A stretch of DNA of 64,000 bases from contig JAUIAM010000006.1 in the NCBI GenBank assembly GCA_030425485.1, forward strand, positions 1 through 64,000, read 5' to 3'. The translations under genes and the position numbers were made by a program. Under the pieces are notes generated by a model, which searched no databases, was not told the origin of the DNA, and saw only the letters and a list, made by a program, of their open reading frames with translations. Below, piece after piece: positions 24,502-33,845 of this stretch (the first letter of the stretch is position 1; the number at the start of each line of letters is the position of its first letter). Source of the DNA: Verrucomicrobiia bacterium (GTDB lineage Bacteria > Verrucomicrobiota > Verrucomicrobiia > Opitutales > Cerasicoccaceae).

Positions 24502-24969
24502 TTATAGCAGGTTTCTATCCAGCAGGGCCCCAGCCACAAAGCCAATGCGAGCGTCTTCGCTGAACAGCTTGAGGTCCTGAAGATGCTTGTACAGGGCCTT
24601 GTATAAAGCCAGCACTTGCTCGCTTTCTTCGCGAGTCATCGCGGCAGGTAGTTTGATGGGCAACTTGGCATCAATTGCCTCGGGAACAGTAACAGCCAAC
24701 CCGGCGTGAAAAAGCTCCTGGGATCGCTCACTCGCTTCTTCCCCAGCGAGCTTCTGACGGTACTCCGCAATATCCACCAAGGGCATGCCCAGCTTCTGAC
24801 GGGTTTGATTGAGCGCGTAGTAGCCACGCACATCCTTACAGGCAACAAATTTTCCCCTTTTAACCCAGTCGTGAAAGGTAGAGGGCTTCATCGATGGATT
24901 GAAGAGAGCCATGATTTCCTCACGGGAAACAAAAATATCATCAACCAGATTCGATACTTGGGAGGACAT
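24502..24969 (-). CDS. Probable small DNA-binding protein of the integrated element
   Basis: 155 residues from MSSQVSNLVDDIFVSREEIM. The segment REEIMALFNPSMKPSTFHDW looks like a helix-turn-helix of the excisionase/MerR kind, followed by VKRGKFVACKDVRGYYALNQ, the typical wing. The C-terminal half is helical. It is transcribed leftwards towards the replication gene, and its upstream side faces tRNA-Pro, where an excisionase or regulator would be expected. I see no integrase gene beside it. Confidence 0.6.
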   Translation of the reverse strand: MSSQVSNLVDDIFVSREEIMALFNPSMKPSTFHDWVKRGKFVACKDVRGYYALNQTRQKLGMPLVDIAEYRQKLAGEEASERSQELFHAGLAVTVPEAIDAKLPIKLPAAMTREESEQVLALYKALYKHLQDLKLFSEDARIGFVAGALLDRNLL

Positions 24970-25180
24970 GCCAAGCACTATGGCAGAAGCATATTCGTAA
25001 TAAAAGCAGAATCACGAGATACGTCCGTATCACAAATGTAAAATAGTTGCCCAAACAGTTGCCCAAAATCAGGGGGTTTTTCCGGATTTACCCGGATTAT
25101 GCCGGACGCCACCGGACTGGGGCACTTGAGCGGTATCGCTCGTAACTCCCTCACATAGCGGGCTTTCCGCATAAAATAAA

Positions 25181-25258
25181 TGGTCGGGGCAGCAGGATTC
25201 GAACCTGCGACCCTCTGCTCCCAAAGCAGATGCGCTAGCCAGGCTGCGCTATGCCCCG
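25181..25258 (-). tRNA. tRNA-Pro (UGG)
   Basis: A 78-nt cloverleaf including an encoded CCA. The acceptor stem pairs CGGGGCA with TGCCCCG plus discriminator A. The anticodon stem-loop CTGCT-TTGGGAG-AGCAG gives anticodon TGG. The T arm contains GGTTCGAATCC. It borders the integrated element at 20-25 kb; tRNA 3' ends are usual integration sites. I did not find a second copy of its 3' end in the window. Confidence 0.97.
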
Positions 25259-25432
25259 ACACGGGAAACGGGTGAAGTTGCACCACCTCGGGGTCAGAGT
25301 CAATGCTTAGTTAGCGGGGTATTTTCGGGCGCATTAGGTCTGCGCCGACCTCGGCGAATCGCGATATTGCCGTCGAAAGTGCCAGAGAATGCGGCTTGCG
25401 CCGGAGTGTGCGAGCGTTCTAGGCTGCGTGAT

Positions 25433-26131
25433 ATGGACGATGACGCGCTTGGTAATGATCCTTTTATCTCCACTGGCAGCTCCCGCGGCGGGGCAGCGGT
25501 GTTTTTGCCCATCGGCATAGCCCTGATCGGGCTGGTTCTGGGCGGGCTCGCCCTGTACTTCAGTTTGTCCAAGGGTAAACAGGACGAGCTCTCCAAGCAG
25601 ATTACGGCCAAAAGCGACCAGATCACGCAGCTCGAGCAGCGCAACTCCCAGCTCAATGCCCAACTGGAGAAGCTCACCCTCGATATGGACGGGCTCAAGC
25701 AACAGCTCCGCACCGTAACCGGGCAGACGCAGAACGCACTCAATCAGGTCGGGCAGGAGATCATCGCCACCCGTCAGCAGATCGCGACCAATTCCTCAAA
25801 ATTAAAGGAAATCGTGGAAGGACTTAACAGCGGAACCACACGCGCCCCCGCTGCCACGGCCAGCACACGCACCCCTGCCGCCAGCAGCACGGCGACCAGC
25901 TCCGGCGGCACAACTCGACCAGCGGTGAGCGAGCCCGAGAGCAGCACGACGAGCACGGGCTTTGTGCCGGGCGGTATACGCAGCCACGTCATTGCCGAGG
26001 GGGAGACCTTTTCCAGCGTCGCCAGCCGCTACGGCGTGCCCTTGCAAAAGGTCATCGAGGCCAACCCGGAAGTGAACCCGAACCGCCTCCAGATCGGCCA
26101 GAAGATCAACGTCCCGCATCACCAGCCGTGA
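25433..26131 (+). CDS. LysM-domain membrane protein with coiled coil
   Basis: 232 residues from ATG 25433. A short acidic N-terminus precedes one transmembrane helix (AAVFLPIGIALIGLVLGGLA). A long coiled coil follows (about residues 55-125, from QDELSKQITAKSDQITQLEQ). After a Thr/Ala/Ser-rich linker comes a C-terminal LysM domain: HVIAEGETFSSVASRYGVPL then NRLQIGQKINVP. LysM binds peptidoglycan, so the protein probably bridges inner membrane and cell wall. It overlaps the next gene by 4 bp (GTGA). Confidence 0.88.
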   Translation: MDDDALGNDPFISTGSSRGGAAVFLPIGIALIGLVLGGLALYFSLSKGKQDELSKQITAKSDQITQLEQRNSQLNAQLEKLTLDMDGLKQQLRTVTGQTQNALNQVGQEIIATRQQIATNSSKLKEIVEGLNSGTTRAPAATASTRTPAASSTATSSGGTTRPAVSEPESSTTSTGFVPGGIRSHVIAEGETFSSVASRYGVPLQKVIEANPEVNPNRLQIGQKINVPHHQP

Positions 26132-26688
26132 GCGATCAGGTACCTTCGCTTTGGACGCCCGGCGAGGAAGTCCTCCATGCAGAGTGCCGGGTGTACGACG
26201 TGTACAAGCGGCGCTATACACACCCCGGCGACCAGCGCAGCGGTGATTTTTTCATCATCCGCAGCAACGACTGGGTCCAGGTGCTCCCGCTCACCACGGA
26301 CGGGCAACTCGTACTGGTGCGTCAGTACCGCTTTGGCACGCACGAGCTTTCCTGGGAAGTCCCCGGCGGGGTGATTGACGACGGCGAGGACGCCCTCGGC
26401 GCCGGGCTCCGCGAGTTGGAGGAGGAGACGGGTTACCACAGCGCGCAGGCCCGTATCCTCTCCTGGTGCTACCCCAATCCCGCCCTGCAAGCCAACCGGA
26501 CGCACTTTGTCCTGGCCGAAGGCTGCGTCAAACGCTCTGCCCAAAACCTCGATGCCAACGAAGAGCTACAGGTGAAGCTCTTCTCAGTCGAGGAAGCCAG
26601 CGCCATGGCCCGCCGGGGCGAGATCAGCCATGCGCTCGCCATCAACGCTATTTTCTTCCTCGAACACCACCTCGCGGAAAAGAGCTAG
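26128..26688 (+). CDS. Nudix hydrolase, ADP-sugar pyrophosphatase type
   Basis: 186 residues starting at a GTG that overlaps the LysM gene stop. The Nudix box is complete: GGVIDDGEDALGAGLRELEEETGY (G-x5-E-x7-R-E-L-x-E-E-x-G). The region before it (LPLTTDGQLVLVRQYRFGTH) and the E-x-PGG motif are typical of ADP-ribose/ADP-sugar pyrophosphatases, which clear nucleotide sugars. The exact substrate is an inference. Possibly translated together with the LysM protein. Confidence 0.88.
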   Translation: MSDQVPSLWTPGEEVLHAECRVYDVYKRRYTHPGDQRSGDFFIIRSNDWVQVLPLTTDGQLVLVRQYRFGTHELSWEVPGGVIDDGEDALGAGLRELEEETGYHSAQARILSWCYPNPALQANRTHFVLAEGCVKRSAQNLDANEELQVKLFSVEEASAMARRGEISHALAINAIFFLEHHLAEKS

Positions 26689-27095
26689 CCGCGCTTCTGC
26701 GGGCCGTACCAGACACCTTCAGGCAGGTAGATGCCGCCCAGTTCGCGGGCTTTTTCGTTGGTCATTAGGTAGGTCCAGACCGTACCCAGCGGTGAGCCGT
26801 CGGGGCGAAAGCATTCCGCTCCGATGCGTTGGTACTCGTTTTCAACGGGCGGGCGCCCTGCCTCGTAGCCTTCGAGGGTGTCCAGCCCGGCCAGCGCGGC
26901 ATCGTCCTTGAGGGTCAGCAGCTCGCCCTGTACCCAATCGCTCCCTGTGGTCATGCCGGGGTAGCCGGGGGCGAGGTCGTAGAGCTGGCCCCGGAGTTTC
27001 GCCGGCTCGTGCGCGGTGACTTTACCTTCACAAAACTCCGCCCAGTAGTAGCCTCCGGGCTTAAGTGTGCCGTAGACAAAGACCCGGTGCCTCAT
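26685..27095 (-). CDS. Gamma-glutamylcyclotransferase-like (AIG2/GGCT fold) protein
   Basis: 136 residues. The start MRHRVFVYGTLKPGGYYW contains the YGTLKPG motif that binds substrate in this fold. LRGQLYDLAPGYPGM and GELLTLKDDAALAGLDTLEG follow, including the region of the conserved acidic residue, and then the YLMTNEKA segment. Family members act on gamma-glutamyl amines or peptides, but many have unknown substrates. It is convergent with the Nudix gene, overlapping by 4 bp. Confidence 0.85.
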   Translation of the reverse strand: MRHRVFVYGTLKPGGYYWAEFCEGKVTAHEPAKLRGQLYDLAPGYPGMTTGSDWVQGELLTLKDDAALAGLDTLEGYEAGRPPVENEYQRIGAECFRPDGSPLGTVWTYLMTNEKARELGGIYLPEGVWYGPQKRG

Positions 27096-27100
27096 GAGCC

Positions 27101-28024
27101 TTACTTGACCGGGTTGCGGGTGTCCTGATTCATGCGCTGCTGCGGCGCGCTCTTCGTATTGAAAAAGTCCTGACCGCTGTAGTCCCCGCCAATGTCCTGC
27201 ATCTCCGGGATAAACTGGCCGGAAGACTTTGTCGTGGCGGTGAGAAAAATCATCACGCGGCGGCTGGACTGCGTGGTGCCGGTAGCGGCAGAGGAACCCC
27301 TCTCGACCGTGCGCGTGTCTTCGTCCACGCTTGAGCCGCCGATGGCGATGGTCTGCCCGTCCTGCACAACGACGTTTGTCGTGGCCGTGCGCTTGATGAC
27401 GTCATCGTCGGCGCCCACACGGGTCACGGTCGGGGTCAGGGCGACTTGGATGGAGCCGTCGCCATTGACGCGCGGGAGCACTTCGAGGAACTCACCCACG
27501 GGGACGCGCTCCACGGCCTCCGGACCACCGCTGCCTTGTGGGGTGGTGGTAAACTTATCGCTGGAAATCTGAAGGTAGGCCGGGCGATTGCTCATGGTGG
27601 TGGCGGTCAGGGAGTTAGTGATCTTGCCACCCTGTTTGCGATCCAGCAGGTCGAGCACAACGCTGAACTGCGGGTCATCCAGCACGATGCTGCCCGAGCT
27701 GCGCAGGCCGTATTCCTGAACAAAGGACTCGCTCACCTCGGTCACGTAAACGGTCATGGAGACCTGCCGCGAGACGCCGTCGAGCTGTTCGATCACGATC
27801 TGCAACTGCTCCTGCTGGGCCGGGGTGGCCAGCACGATGAGGGCATTGCTCTGCGTGTCCACGCTCACCCGCCCGGTCGCGCCGACCATCTGCTGGGCTA
27901 CGTTGACCAGGCTGGCCGCATCGCGGTTTTGCAGTTCATAGACCTGCATTTCCTGCGCCTGCTGGGCCGGAGCCACGGCGCTGAAGGTTAACCAGACAAG
28001 CAGGGTAAAAATTCCGATACGCAT
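27101..28024 (-). CDS. Short secretin-domain protein (type II/IV secretion-like)
   Basis: 307 residues. A signal peptide (MRIGIFTLLVWLTFSAVAPA) is followed by an N1/STN-like domain (QVYELQNRDAASLVNVAQQM and VSVDTQSNALIVLATPAQQE) and a secretin-type beta domain (GEFLEVLPRVNGDGSIQVAL then VVVQDGQTIAIGGSSVDED). Full secretins are 450 residues or longer with several N domains, so this is a minimal form, perhaps a periplasmic accessory rather than a pore. It stands alone, without other secretion genes nearby. Confidence 0.8.
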   Translation of the reverse strand: MRIGIFTLLVWLTFSAVAPAQQAQEMQVYELQNRDAASLVNVAQQMVGATGRVSVDTQSNALIVLATPAQQEQLQIVIEQLDGVSRQVSMTVYVTEVSESFVQEYGLRSSGSIVLDDPQFSVVLDLLDRKQGGKITNSLTATTMSNRPAYLQISSDKFTTTPQGSGGPEAVERVPVGEFLEVLPRVNGDGSIQVALTPTVTRVGADDDVIKRTATTNVVVQDGQTIAIGGSSVDEDTRTVERGSSAATGTTQSSRRVMIFLTATTKSSGQFIPEMQDIGGDYSGQDFFNTKSAPQQRMNQDTRNPVK

Positions 28025-28141
28025 CCGCTAAAGAAAAACAAGCCATGGCCGCTTTGCAAGTCAGAGGGTAAGTGTGCCCGATCCGCGCTTTCCCGCCTTG
28101 AACTTTGGGCGAGTTTGTTTCAGGCTGGCGGACTTTTCCCT

Positions 28142-29500
28142 ATGAACCGCGTCTATATCAAGACCTACGGCTGCCAGATGAACGAGCGCGACTCGGAGGC
28201 CGTCGCCGCCATGCTGCGGGGGCGGGGCTACAGCATTGTGGCCGAAGAAGCCGAGGCCGACGTGGTGCTGCTCAACACCTGCAGCGTGCGCGATCAGGCA
28301 GAGCAGAAAGCCATCGGCAAGGCCGGGCACCTGGCCCGTCGCAAAAAAAAGGACCCGAATTTCATGATCGGGGTCATGGGCTGCATGGCTCAAAACCGGG
28401 GCAACGACCTGCTCGACAAGCTGCCCGATCTCGACTTACTCGTGGGCACGCAGAAGTTTCACGCCGTCCCCGATCACCTCGATAACCTCATTGCCAGCCT
28501 GCAAGGGCAGGGGCCCCGCCCGGCCACACTCGTTGACCTGGCCGAGGAGGCCGGCTCGCAAAACACCATCCGCGACCACGTGCCGGACCAGCGTCAAGTC
28601 TCAGCCTTTGTCAGTATCATGCAGGGCTGTAACATGAAGTGCAGCTACTGCATCGTGCCCAAGACACGCGGCGAGGAGCGCGGACGGCCCATCGACGACA
28701 TCGTGGCCGAGGTGGAAGAGCTCGCAGCCAAGGGCACGCGCGAAGTCACCCTGCTGGGACAGATCGTCAACCAGTACGGCATCCGGGAGTTTCCCTTCGC
28801 CGACGGCAAGAGCCCCTTTGTCCAGCTCCTCGAACGCGTGAACGAGGTGCCGGGTATCGAGCGCATCCGCTTTACCAGCCCGCATCCCAGCGGTTTCAAG
28901 CAAGACCTGATCGACTGCTACGGGCGGCTCGACAAGCTCTGCGAGTACATCCACTTCCCCATGCAGAGCGGCTCAAACCGTATTTTGAAAGAAATGCGTC
29001 GCCCCTACACGATCGAGAAGTTCCGCCGCATCCTCGACGCCATGCGCGAGCGTTGCCCGGACCTGTACATCTCGACCGATGTCATCGTGGGCTTCCCCGG
29101 CGAGACCGAAGAGGACTTTGCCCTGACCCGCGAGGCCTTCGAGCAGATCGGCTTCGACATGGCTTTTATCTTTAAATACTCGGTGCGCCCCGACACGACC
29201 GCTGCGCCACTAGGCGACCCCATCAGCGCCGAGATCAAGGACGCCCGCAACAAAGAGCTGCTCGAAATCCTCCAGCAGAGCTCCCTGCGCCGAAATACTT
29301 CACTCGTGGGCACCACGCAGGAAGTCCTGGTCGAAGGCCCGGCCAAGCGTGGCGAAGGCATGTACCTCGGGCGCACCCGTGGCTACCGCAAGGTGGTCTT
29401 CCCCGGCAGCGAGCGGCTCGTGGGCGAACTCGTCCCGGTCGAAATCGACGAGGCCACCGTCACCACCCTGACCGGACGCCTCGTCCTGGCCGGGGTATAA
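28142..29500 (+). CDS. miaB: tRNA-2-methylthio-N6-dimethylallyladenosine synthase MiaB
   Basis: 452 residues from ATG 28142 (MNRVYIKTYGCQMNERDSEA). The N-terminal UPF0004 domain carries cysteines of the auxiliary cluster (GCQMN, NTCSVRD, GCMAQ). The radical-SAM cluster is MQGCNMKCSYCIVPKTRG. The C-terminal TRAM domain follows GTTQEVLVEG. MiaB methylthiolates A37 of tRNAs reading codons that begin with U. The length is normal. An upstream ATG at 28115 would add nine residues without support. Confidence 0.96.
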   Translation: MNRVYIKTYGCQMNERDSEAVAAMLRGRGYSIVAEEAEADVVLLNTCSVRDQAEQKAIGKAGHLARRKKKDPNFMIGVMGCMAQNRGNDLLDKLPDLDLLVGTQKFHAVPDHLDNLIASLQGQGPRPATLVDLAEEAGSQNTIRDHVPDQRQVSAFVSIMQGCNMKCSYCIVPKTRGEERGRPIDDIVAEVEELAAKGTREVTLLGQIVNQYGIREFPFADGKSPFVQLLERVNEVPGIERIRFTSPHPSGFKQDLIDCYGRLDKLCEYIHFPMQSGSNRILKEMRRPYTIEKFRRILDAMRERCPDLYISTDVIVGFPGETEEDFALTREAFEQIGFDMAFIFKYSVRPDTTAAPLGDPISAEIKDARNKELLEILQQSSLRRNTSLVGTTQEVLVEGPAKRGEGMYLGRTRGYRKVVFPGSERLVGELVPVEIDEATVTTLTGRLVLAGV

Positions 29501-29511
29501 GGGTAACTGCC

Positions 29512-29904
29512 ATGTTTGATATTCGATTCGAATCTGAAACTGAAAATATCGCATGTATCACACTAGGCGATTTTAAGGAATCATTTGAAGTTTCGGCCAA
29601 TATTGAGCCAAATACCTTAATTGCCATGTGGAAAACGGCCTTAAATGAATCTCTCAATGATAAAGCCGTAGTATTACCAGTTTGGGTAACCAATAGCCAT
29701 ATAGCTCGTGGCTGGGTACTTTACCCAGACGGAGATTCAATCCATATACAAGATATGCTATTTGTAACACCACCATTACCAAGCTTAAATATGCCAACGA
29801 TGCCACCGCGAGCAACCACCACTGAGGACGGCCATCGTATTTCGGAATGGTCCATTAAGTTGGAGGAAGTAAAAGAATTTCTTGAGCGTAGTGCCGCAAT
29901 CTAA
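29512..29904 (+). CDS. Hypothetical protein in AT-rich DNA
   Basis: 130 residues, starting 11 bp after miaB. It has no signal peptide or helix and no recognised family. The pattern of beta strands (MFDIRFESETENIACITLGD, then VVLPVWVTNSHIARGWVLYP) suggests a compact beta-rich fold, with the C-terminal end helical (IKLEEVKEFLERS). Codon and base use are clearly more AT-rich than miaB or the next genes, which points to recent acquisition. The form resembles small immunity-type proteins, but this is only an impression. Confidence 0.65.
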   Translation: MFDIRFESETENIACITLGDFKESFEVSANIEPNTLIAMWKTALNESLNDKAVVLPVWVTNSHIARGWVLYPDGDSIHIQDMLFVTPPLPSLNMPTMPPRATTTEDGHRISEWSIKLEEVKEFLERSAAI

Positions 29905-30037
29905 ACAAATGCATCCAGCGTTACCACAGAATCGCTAGAGGAGAGGATAGTCGCATCTACCGGAAGCACGCGCAGCGCGGGCAGCCCTGCACTTTTTCCT
30001 TTCCCCCACAGGCGCCCTTCGCCAAGCTGACCGTTTC

Positions 30038-30577
30038 ATGTCCCTTCTTGTCGCCACTCTCCTGACCGGACTGGTCCTGCTCGCCCTCGGCGGCTGGTTC
30101 CTGTGGAACAGCCCCACGGTGAAGTCGTGCTCGATCGCGTTTCTGCGCTCCATGCCAGCGGCGGTCGTGCTCTTTGGTGGTGCAGCGGCGTGGTTCCTCT
30201 GGCACATTTCAAACCTTGGGCAAGCAGACTTTGGCGACTACAAGCAGTTGCTCTTCCTGCTCTTTGCCGGGACGGCCATCGGCTCTTTCTTTTTCGTAAA
30301 GGACTTTCTGGCCGTGCGCGGGCTGGCCATCTTGATGCTCCTGTGTGCTCGCCCCCTGCTCAATGCAGCCTACATGCAGTACGACGACCCGCAGCGTTTG
30401 CTCCTGGTGGGCTTTGTCTACCTGGGCATCGTGCTCGCGCTGTACGTTGGCGCGGCACCTTACCACTTGCGCGATTTCTTGAACTGGCTCTTTGCTCAGG
30501 ACAGCCGCGCTCGCTTCTTGGGCACCGCGCTGGCCGCCTACGGCGCGTTGCTCAGTGTGGTAGCCTTTACGTACTAG
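30038..30577 (+). CDS. Multi-pass membrane protein of unknown function
   Basis: 179 residues with about five hydrophobic helices (LLVATLLTGLVLLALGGWFL; AVVLFGGAAAWFLWHI; LLFLLFAGTAIGSFFFV; LLLVGFVYLGIVLALYV; FLGTALAAYGALLSVVAF). The loops are short. I do not recognise a family. The gene is monocistronic, between an AT-rich hypothetical and gmk. The ATG at 30038 matches the start of the first helix. Confidence 0.7.
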   Translation: MSLLVATLLTGLVLLALGGWFLWNSPTVKSCSIAFLRSMPAAVVLFGGAAAWFLWHISNLGQADFGDYKQLLFLLFAGTAIGSFFFVKDFLAVRGLAILMLLCARPLLNAAYMQYDDPQRLLLVGFVYLGIVLALYVGAAPYHLRDFLNWLFAQDSRARFLGTALAAYGALLSVVAFTY

Positions 30578-30742
30578 TCGGCCGCGATGTGCCGTTAACC
30601 AAGTTTTTTGAATAAGTTAATAGCCGTAAAAAGGCACGAACAAACAAAAGGGCATTCGACATTGCCTAAGGTAAAGAGCAAATCTGAAGCTCTCTGCGAT
30701 ATAGGGTAGACGCAGGGCAGGGCGGGCGTTAGACCCATTCCC

Positions 30743-31327
30743 ATGCCCGAAAGCAATGCAAAGCTGATCGTGATTTCCGGCCCGGCGGGCAGCGGCAAAA
30801 CCACCCTCTGCGACCGTTTGTTGACGGAAAAACCGGGCATCCGGCGCGTCGTCACCTCGACGACCCGCGAGCCGCGTCCGGGCGAGCAGCACGCCATCGA
30901 TTACTACTTTTTCCCCCACGAGACCTTTCAGCAAAAGATCGCTGCGGGGGACTTCTACGAGTACGCCAAGGTCCACAACAACTACTACGGGAGCCTGAAA
31001 AGTGAGGTGAACGACAAGCTCGCTGCCGGGCATGACCTGCTGCTGAACATCGACGTGCAGGGCGCGGCCTCCTTTCGCCAGGCTGCCGCTGTGACGCCCG
31101 AGCTCAAGGGCCGCCTGGCCACGATCTTCGTCTCCGTCACCCCCGAGCAGATGCGTGAGCGCATGCTGGGCCGCGGGGACAGCAACGAGGCCGACATTGC
31201 CAAACGCCTCGAAAGCGCCGTCACCGAGCAGGCCCGCGCGGGCGAGTTCGACCACATCATCCACAGCAGCGACAAGGAGAGCGACTACCGGGCCCTGCTT
31301 AAAATATATGCGCAGCTAAAACGCTGA
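30743..31327 (+). CDS. gmk: Guanylate kinase
   Basis: 194 residues. Guanylate kinase phosphorylates GMP to GDP in purine nucleotide synthesis. The P-loop is GPAGSGKTTLCDR. The GMP-binding region is VVTSTTREPRPGEQHAIDYY, and EYAKVHNNYYGSLK and LLNIDVQGAASFR carry further conserved residues. The lid and C-terminal helix (MLGRGDSNEADIAKRLESA) are complete. Length matches the family. It stands alone here. Confidence 0.96.
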   Translation: MPESNAKLIVISGPAGSGKTTLCDRLLTEKPGIRRVVTSTTREPRPGEQHAIDYYFFPHETFQQKIAAGDFYEYAKVHNNYYGSLKSEVNDKLAAGHDLLLNIDVQGAASFRQAAAVTPELKGRLATIFVSVTPEQMRERMLGRGDSNEADIAKRLESAVTEQARAGEFDHIIHSSDKESDYRALLKIYAQLKR

Positions 31328-31444
31328 TTTTGATTAAGCCCGCGCTCCTCCGGTCGTAAATAAATCGGCTCGACATTTGCTGCTTAGGGGCAATTACTTA
31401 CAGTTAACTTCTAACCGTCTCTAAATCATCAACCGCTACATATC

Positions 31445-32059
31445 ATGAAAACGCTGACTCAATCACTCGTCACTGCCGCTGCACTCACCCTCGCCGCCAA
31501 TCTCGGCTTCGCCATGGAGAGTGCACCGAAGGAAACCTCCACCAATCCCGGTGAAAAAGAATACATGGAGCAGCTCGGCAAGAGCGCTGACTCTGTACTT
31601 AAGGGCTTGGGCCGCGAGCAGTACTCTGGCCTCATGGACGCTTTCTCCGGCAACGGCGAAGCCAAGGGCCTCCTCTCCAAGGCCATGGACATGCTCAAGA
31701 GCGGCAACGACTCCGGTGCCCTCGAAACGCTGAACAAGCTCGGCAACGTCAAAATGACCGACAGCCAGAAGCAGCTCTACAGCGAGTTCAAGAAGAGTGC
31801 CGACGTCTACGTCATGGGCAACAGCTTTGACACGTCCGACCCCGCCGTCAGCGGCCCGGTTAACAACACCATCGCTGCTATCCAGACAGGCGACAGCATC
31901 CAGGCGGCCCAAGGCCTGCAGGAGCTCTACGGCATGAGCGAACTGACCGCCGAGCAGAAGGAAATCGTAGCCCGCATCGCCGCCCAGTACAACGGTGTCG
32001 ACCTGAGCGGTCTCGACAAGGCGCAGAAGGCTGCCGGCTCCGTCAAGGACATGCTCTAA
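31445..32059 (+). CDS. Exported helical protein of unknown function
   Basis: 204 residues with a signal peptide (MKTLTQSLVTAAALTLAANL, cleavage near GFA-MES). The mature protein is almost wholly helical with two similar halves: LGREQYSGLMDAFSGNGEAK and LLSKAMDMLKSGNDSGALET in the first, GSIAAIQTGDSIQAA-like repeats in the second. The TPR-like periodicity suggests a scaffold, but I recognise no family. A good terminator follows. Confidence 0.7.
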   Translation: MKTLTQSLVTAAALTLAANLGFAMESAPKETSTNPGEKEYMEQLGKSADSVLKGLGREQYSGLMDAFSGNGEAKGLLSKAMDMLKSGNDSGALETLNKLGNVKMTDSQKQLYSEFKKSADVYVMGNSFDTSDPAVSGPVNNTIAAIQTGDSIQAAQGLQELYGMSELTAEQKEIVARIAAQYNGVDLSGLDKAQKAAGSVKDML

Positions 32060-32087
32060 GCCAACGAGCTTACCCGTTCTCTTTTCA

Positions 32088-32118
32088 GCCGTCCGGTAAC
32101 TCACCGGGCGGCTTTTTT
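32088..32118 (+). terminator. Intrinsic terminator of the exported helical protein gene
   Basis: A GC-rich stem (gccgtccgg 32088-32096 with ccgggcggc 32104-32112, one G-T pair) is followed by six Ts. Confidence 0.85.
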
Positions 32119-32185
32119 GTGCCTTTGTGGCTATAAGATATTTCTCACGCAAAGAGCGCTAAGCATTTACGATAGAATGCTGGCA

Positions 32186-32218
32186 CAAAAAAGACCCCGG
32201 CTTATTCACCGGGGTCTT
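32186..32218 (-). terminator. Intrinsic terminator of gnd
   Basis: A perfect 10-bp stem (AAGACCCCGG 32191-32200, CCGGGGTCTT 32209-32218) is followed on the minus strand by a T-run (complement of 32186-32192). It lies about 30 bp after the gnd stop. Confidence 0.88.
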
Positions 32219-32247
32219 GGGAAAACTGTGATTAACTCTAGGCGCGC

Positions 32248-33750
32248 TTAGGCTTCGAGCTGTGGGCGCTTCGGGTCGGGCCAGTCGATGTGGTAGAACT
32301 TGCCGCGGGGCTGGTCAACACGCTCGTAGGTGTGCGCTCCGAAGAAGTCACGCTGCGACTGCAGAAGGTTCTGCGGGAGGTTGGCCGTACGGTAGCTGTC
32401 GAAATAGGACAGCGCACTGCCGAAGCAGGGGACCGGTACGCCGTAGCTGACGGCCGTCGCCACGACCTTGCGCCAGTTGCTTTCGAGGCTCTGGACGGTG
32501 TCCTTGAAGTACGGGTCGAGCAGAAGATTGGCCAGGTCTGCGTTGGCTGCATAGGCGTCGGTGATCTTCTGCAGGAAGCCTGCACGGATGATGCACCCGC
32601 CACGGAAGATTTGGGCAATCTCGCCGTAGTTGAGGTTCCAGCCATACTCGCCCGCAGCCGCACGCATGAGCTGGAAGCCCTGGGCGTAGGAGCAAATCTT
32701 CGAACAGTACAGGGCATCGTGGATAGCCTGGATAAGCTCTTCGCGGTCGCCCACAAAGCTGCTGGACGGGCCGGAGAGAATCTTGGAGGCGGCCACGCGC
32801 TCTTCCTTGACTGCACTCAGGCAGCGGGCAAACACGGCCTCGGCGATGGTCGGAGCCGCCGTGCCCATGTCCAGAGCGCTGATGGAAGTCCACTTACCGG
32901 TGCCCTTCTGGCCAGCGGTGTCGAGCACGATGTCAACGAAGTCCTTGCCCGTAGCGGGGTCCTTCTGCGCGAGTACCTCACCGGTGATCTCGATCAGGAA
33001 GGAGTTCAGGATGCCCGTGTTCCACTTCTTAAAGATTTCGGCCATCTCCGGAGCAGACATGCCAAGGAGGTTGCGCATCAGGTCGTAGGCTTCGCAGATC
33101 ATCTGCATATCGCCGTACTCGATGCCGTTGTGGACCATCTTGACGTAGTGACCGGCACCGTTTTCGCCGATGTAAGCCGTGCAGGGCACGCCGCCTTGGA
33201 CGGGCTTGCCGGGAGCGGCGCCTTCGAGTTCCTTGCCGGTCTCGGGGTCAACCTTAGCGGCAACGGCTTCCCAGATCGGCTTGAGGTGTTCCCAGGCTTC
33301 GGGCGTACCGCCGGGCATGAGGGACGGGCCGAAGCGCGCGCCTTCTTCACCACCGGAAACACCGCTGCCGATGAAGCGCAGGCCCTTTTCGGTCAGTTCC
33401 TTCTCCCGGCGGATGGTGTCGATCCAGTAGGCGTTGCCGCCGTCGATCACGATGTCGCCCTCTTCCAGCAGGGGGACGAGGCCGTTGATGACTGCGTCGG
33501 TCGGGCCACCGGCCTTGACGAGAATGATGATCTTACGCGGGCGCTTCAGGCTGGCGACAAAGTCTTCCAGCGTGTGGCAGCCAACGAGGCCGCCCGGCGT
33601 GTCCGGGTTTTCAGCCACGAACTCGTCCGTCTTGGACGTCGTGCGGTTATAGACCGAAATCTTAAAGCCGTGATCGGCAATGTTCAGCGCGAGGTTTTGG
33701 CCCATGACGGCGAGGCCGACGAGACCGATATCAGAGACTGCTTCTGGCAT
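32248..33750 (-). CDS. gnd: 6-phosphogluconate dehydrogenase, long dimeric type
   Basis: 500 residues. It oxidatively decarboxylates 6-phosphogluconate to ribulose 5-phosphate, making NADPH in the pentose phosphate pathway. The Rossmann motif is [20 protein letters not shown]. The catalytic region [20 protein letters not shown] contains the conserved lysine and asparagine. IIDGGNAYW and the C-terminal [10 protein letters not shown]-like segment ([13 protein letters not shown]) are present. The length equals the classical dimeric enzyme. A second, shorter enzyme is encoded just upstream. Confidence 0.95.
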   Translation of the reverse strand: MPEAVSDIGLVGLAVMGQNLALNIADHGFKISVYNRTTSKTDEFVAENPDTPGGLVGCHTLEDFVASLKRPRKIIILVKAGGPTDAVINGLVPLLEEGDIVIDGGNAYWIDTIRREKELTEKGLRFIGSGVSGGEEGARFGPSLMPGGTPEAWEHLKPIWEAVAAKVDPETGKELEGAAPGKPVQGGVPCTAYIGENGAGHYVKMVHNGIEYGDMQMICEAYDLMRNLLGMSAPEMAEIFKKWNTGILNSFLIEITGEVLAQKDPATGKDFVDIVLDTAGQKGTGKWTSISALDMGTAAPTIAEAVFARCLSAVKEERVAASKILSGPSSSFVGDREELIQAIHDALYCSKICSYAQGFQLMRAAAGEYGWNLNYGEIAQIFRGGCIIRAGFLQKITDAYAANADLANLLLDPYFKDTVQSLESNWRKVVATAVSYGVPVPCFGSALSYFDSYRTANLPQNLLQSQRDFFGAHTYERVDQPRGKFYHIDWPDPKRPQLEA

Positions 33751-33845
33751 AATCTTACACGTGTTGGATGTGAGCGTGCCGCAGCGTCATCCGCCCGGCA
33801 AATATGGAAACAGCAGACTTTCGAGCCCGTTCCCAAATGGCAAAT

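Noticed and set aside
20000-25258. att direct repeat of the tRNA-Pro 3' end at the left border of the element
   Set aside because: I searched by eye for the tRNA 3' sequence in 9-20 kb and did not find a copy; it may exist in shorter or diverged form.
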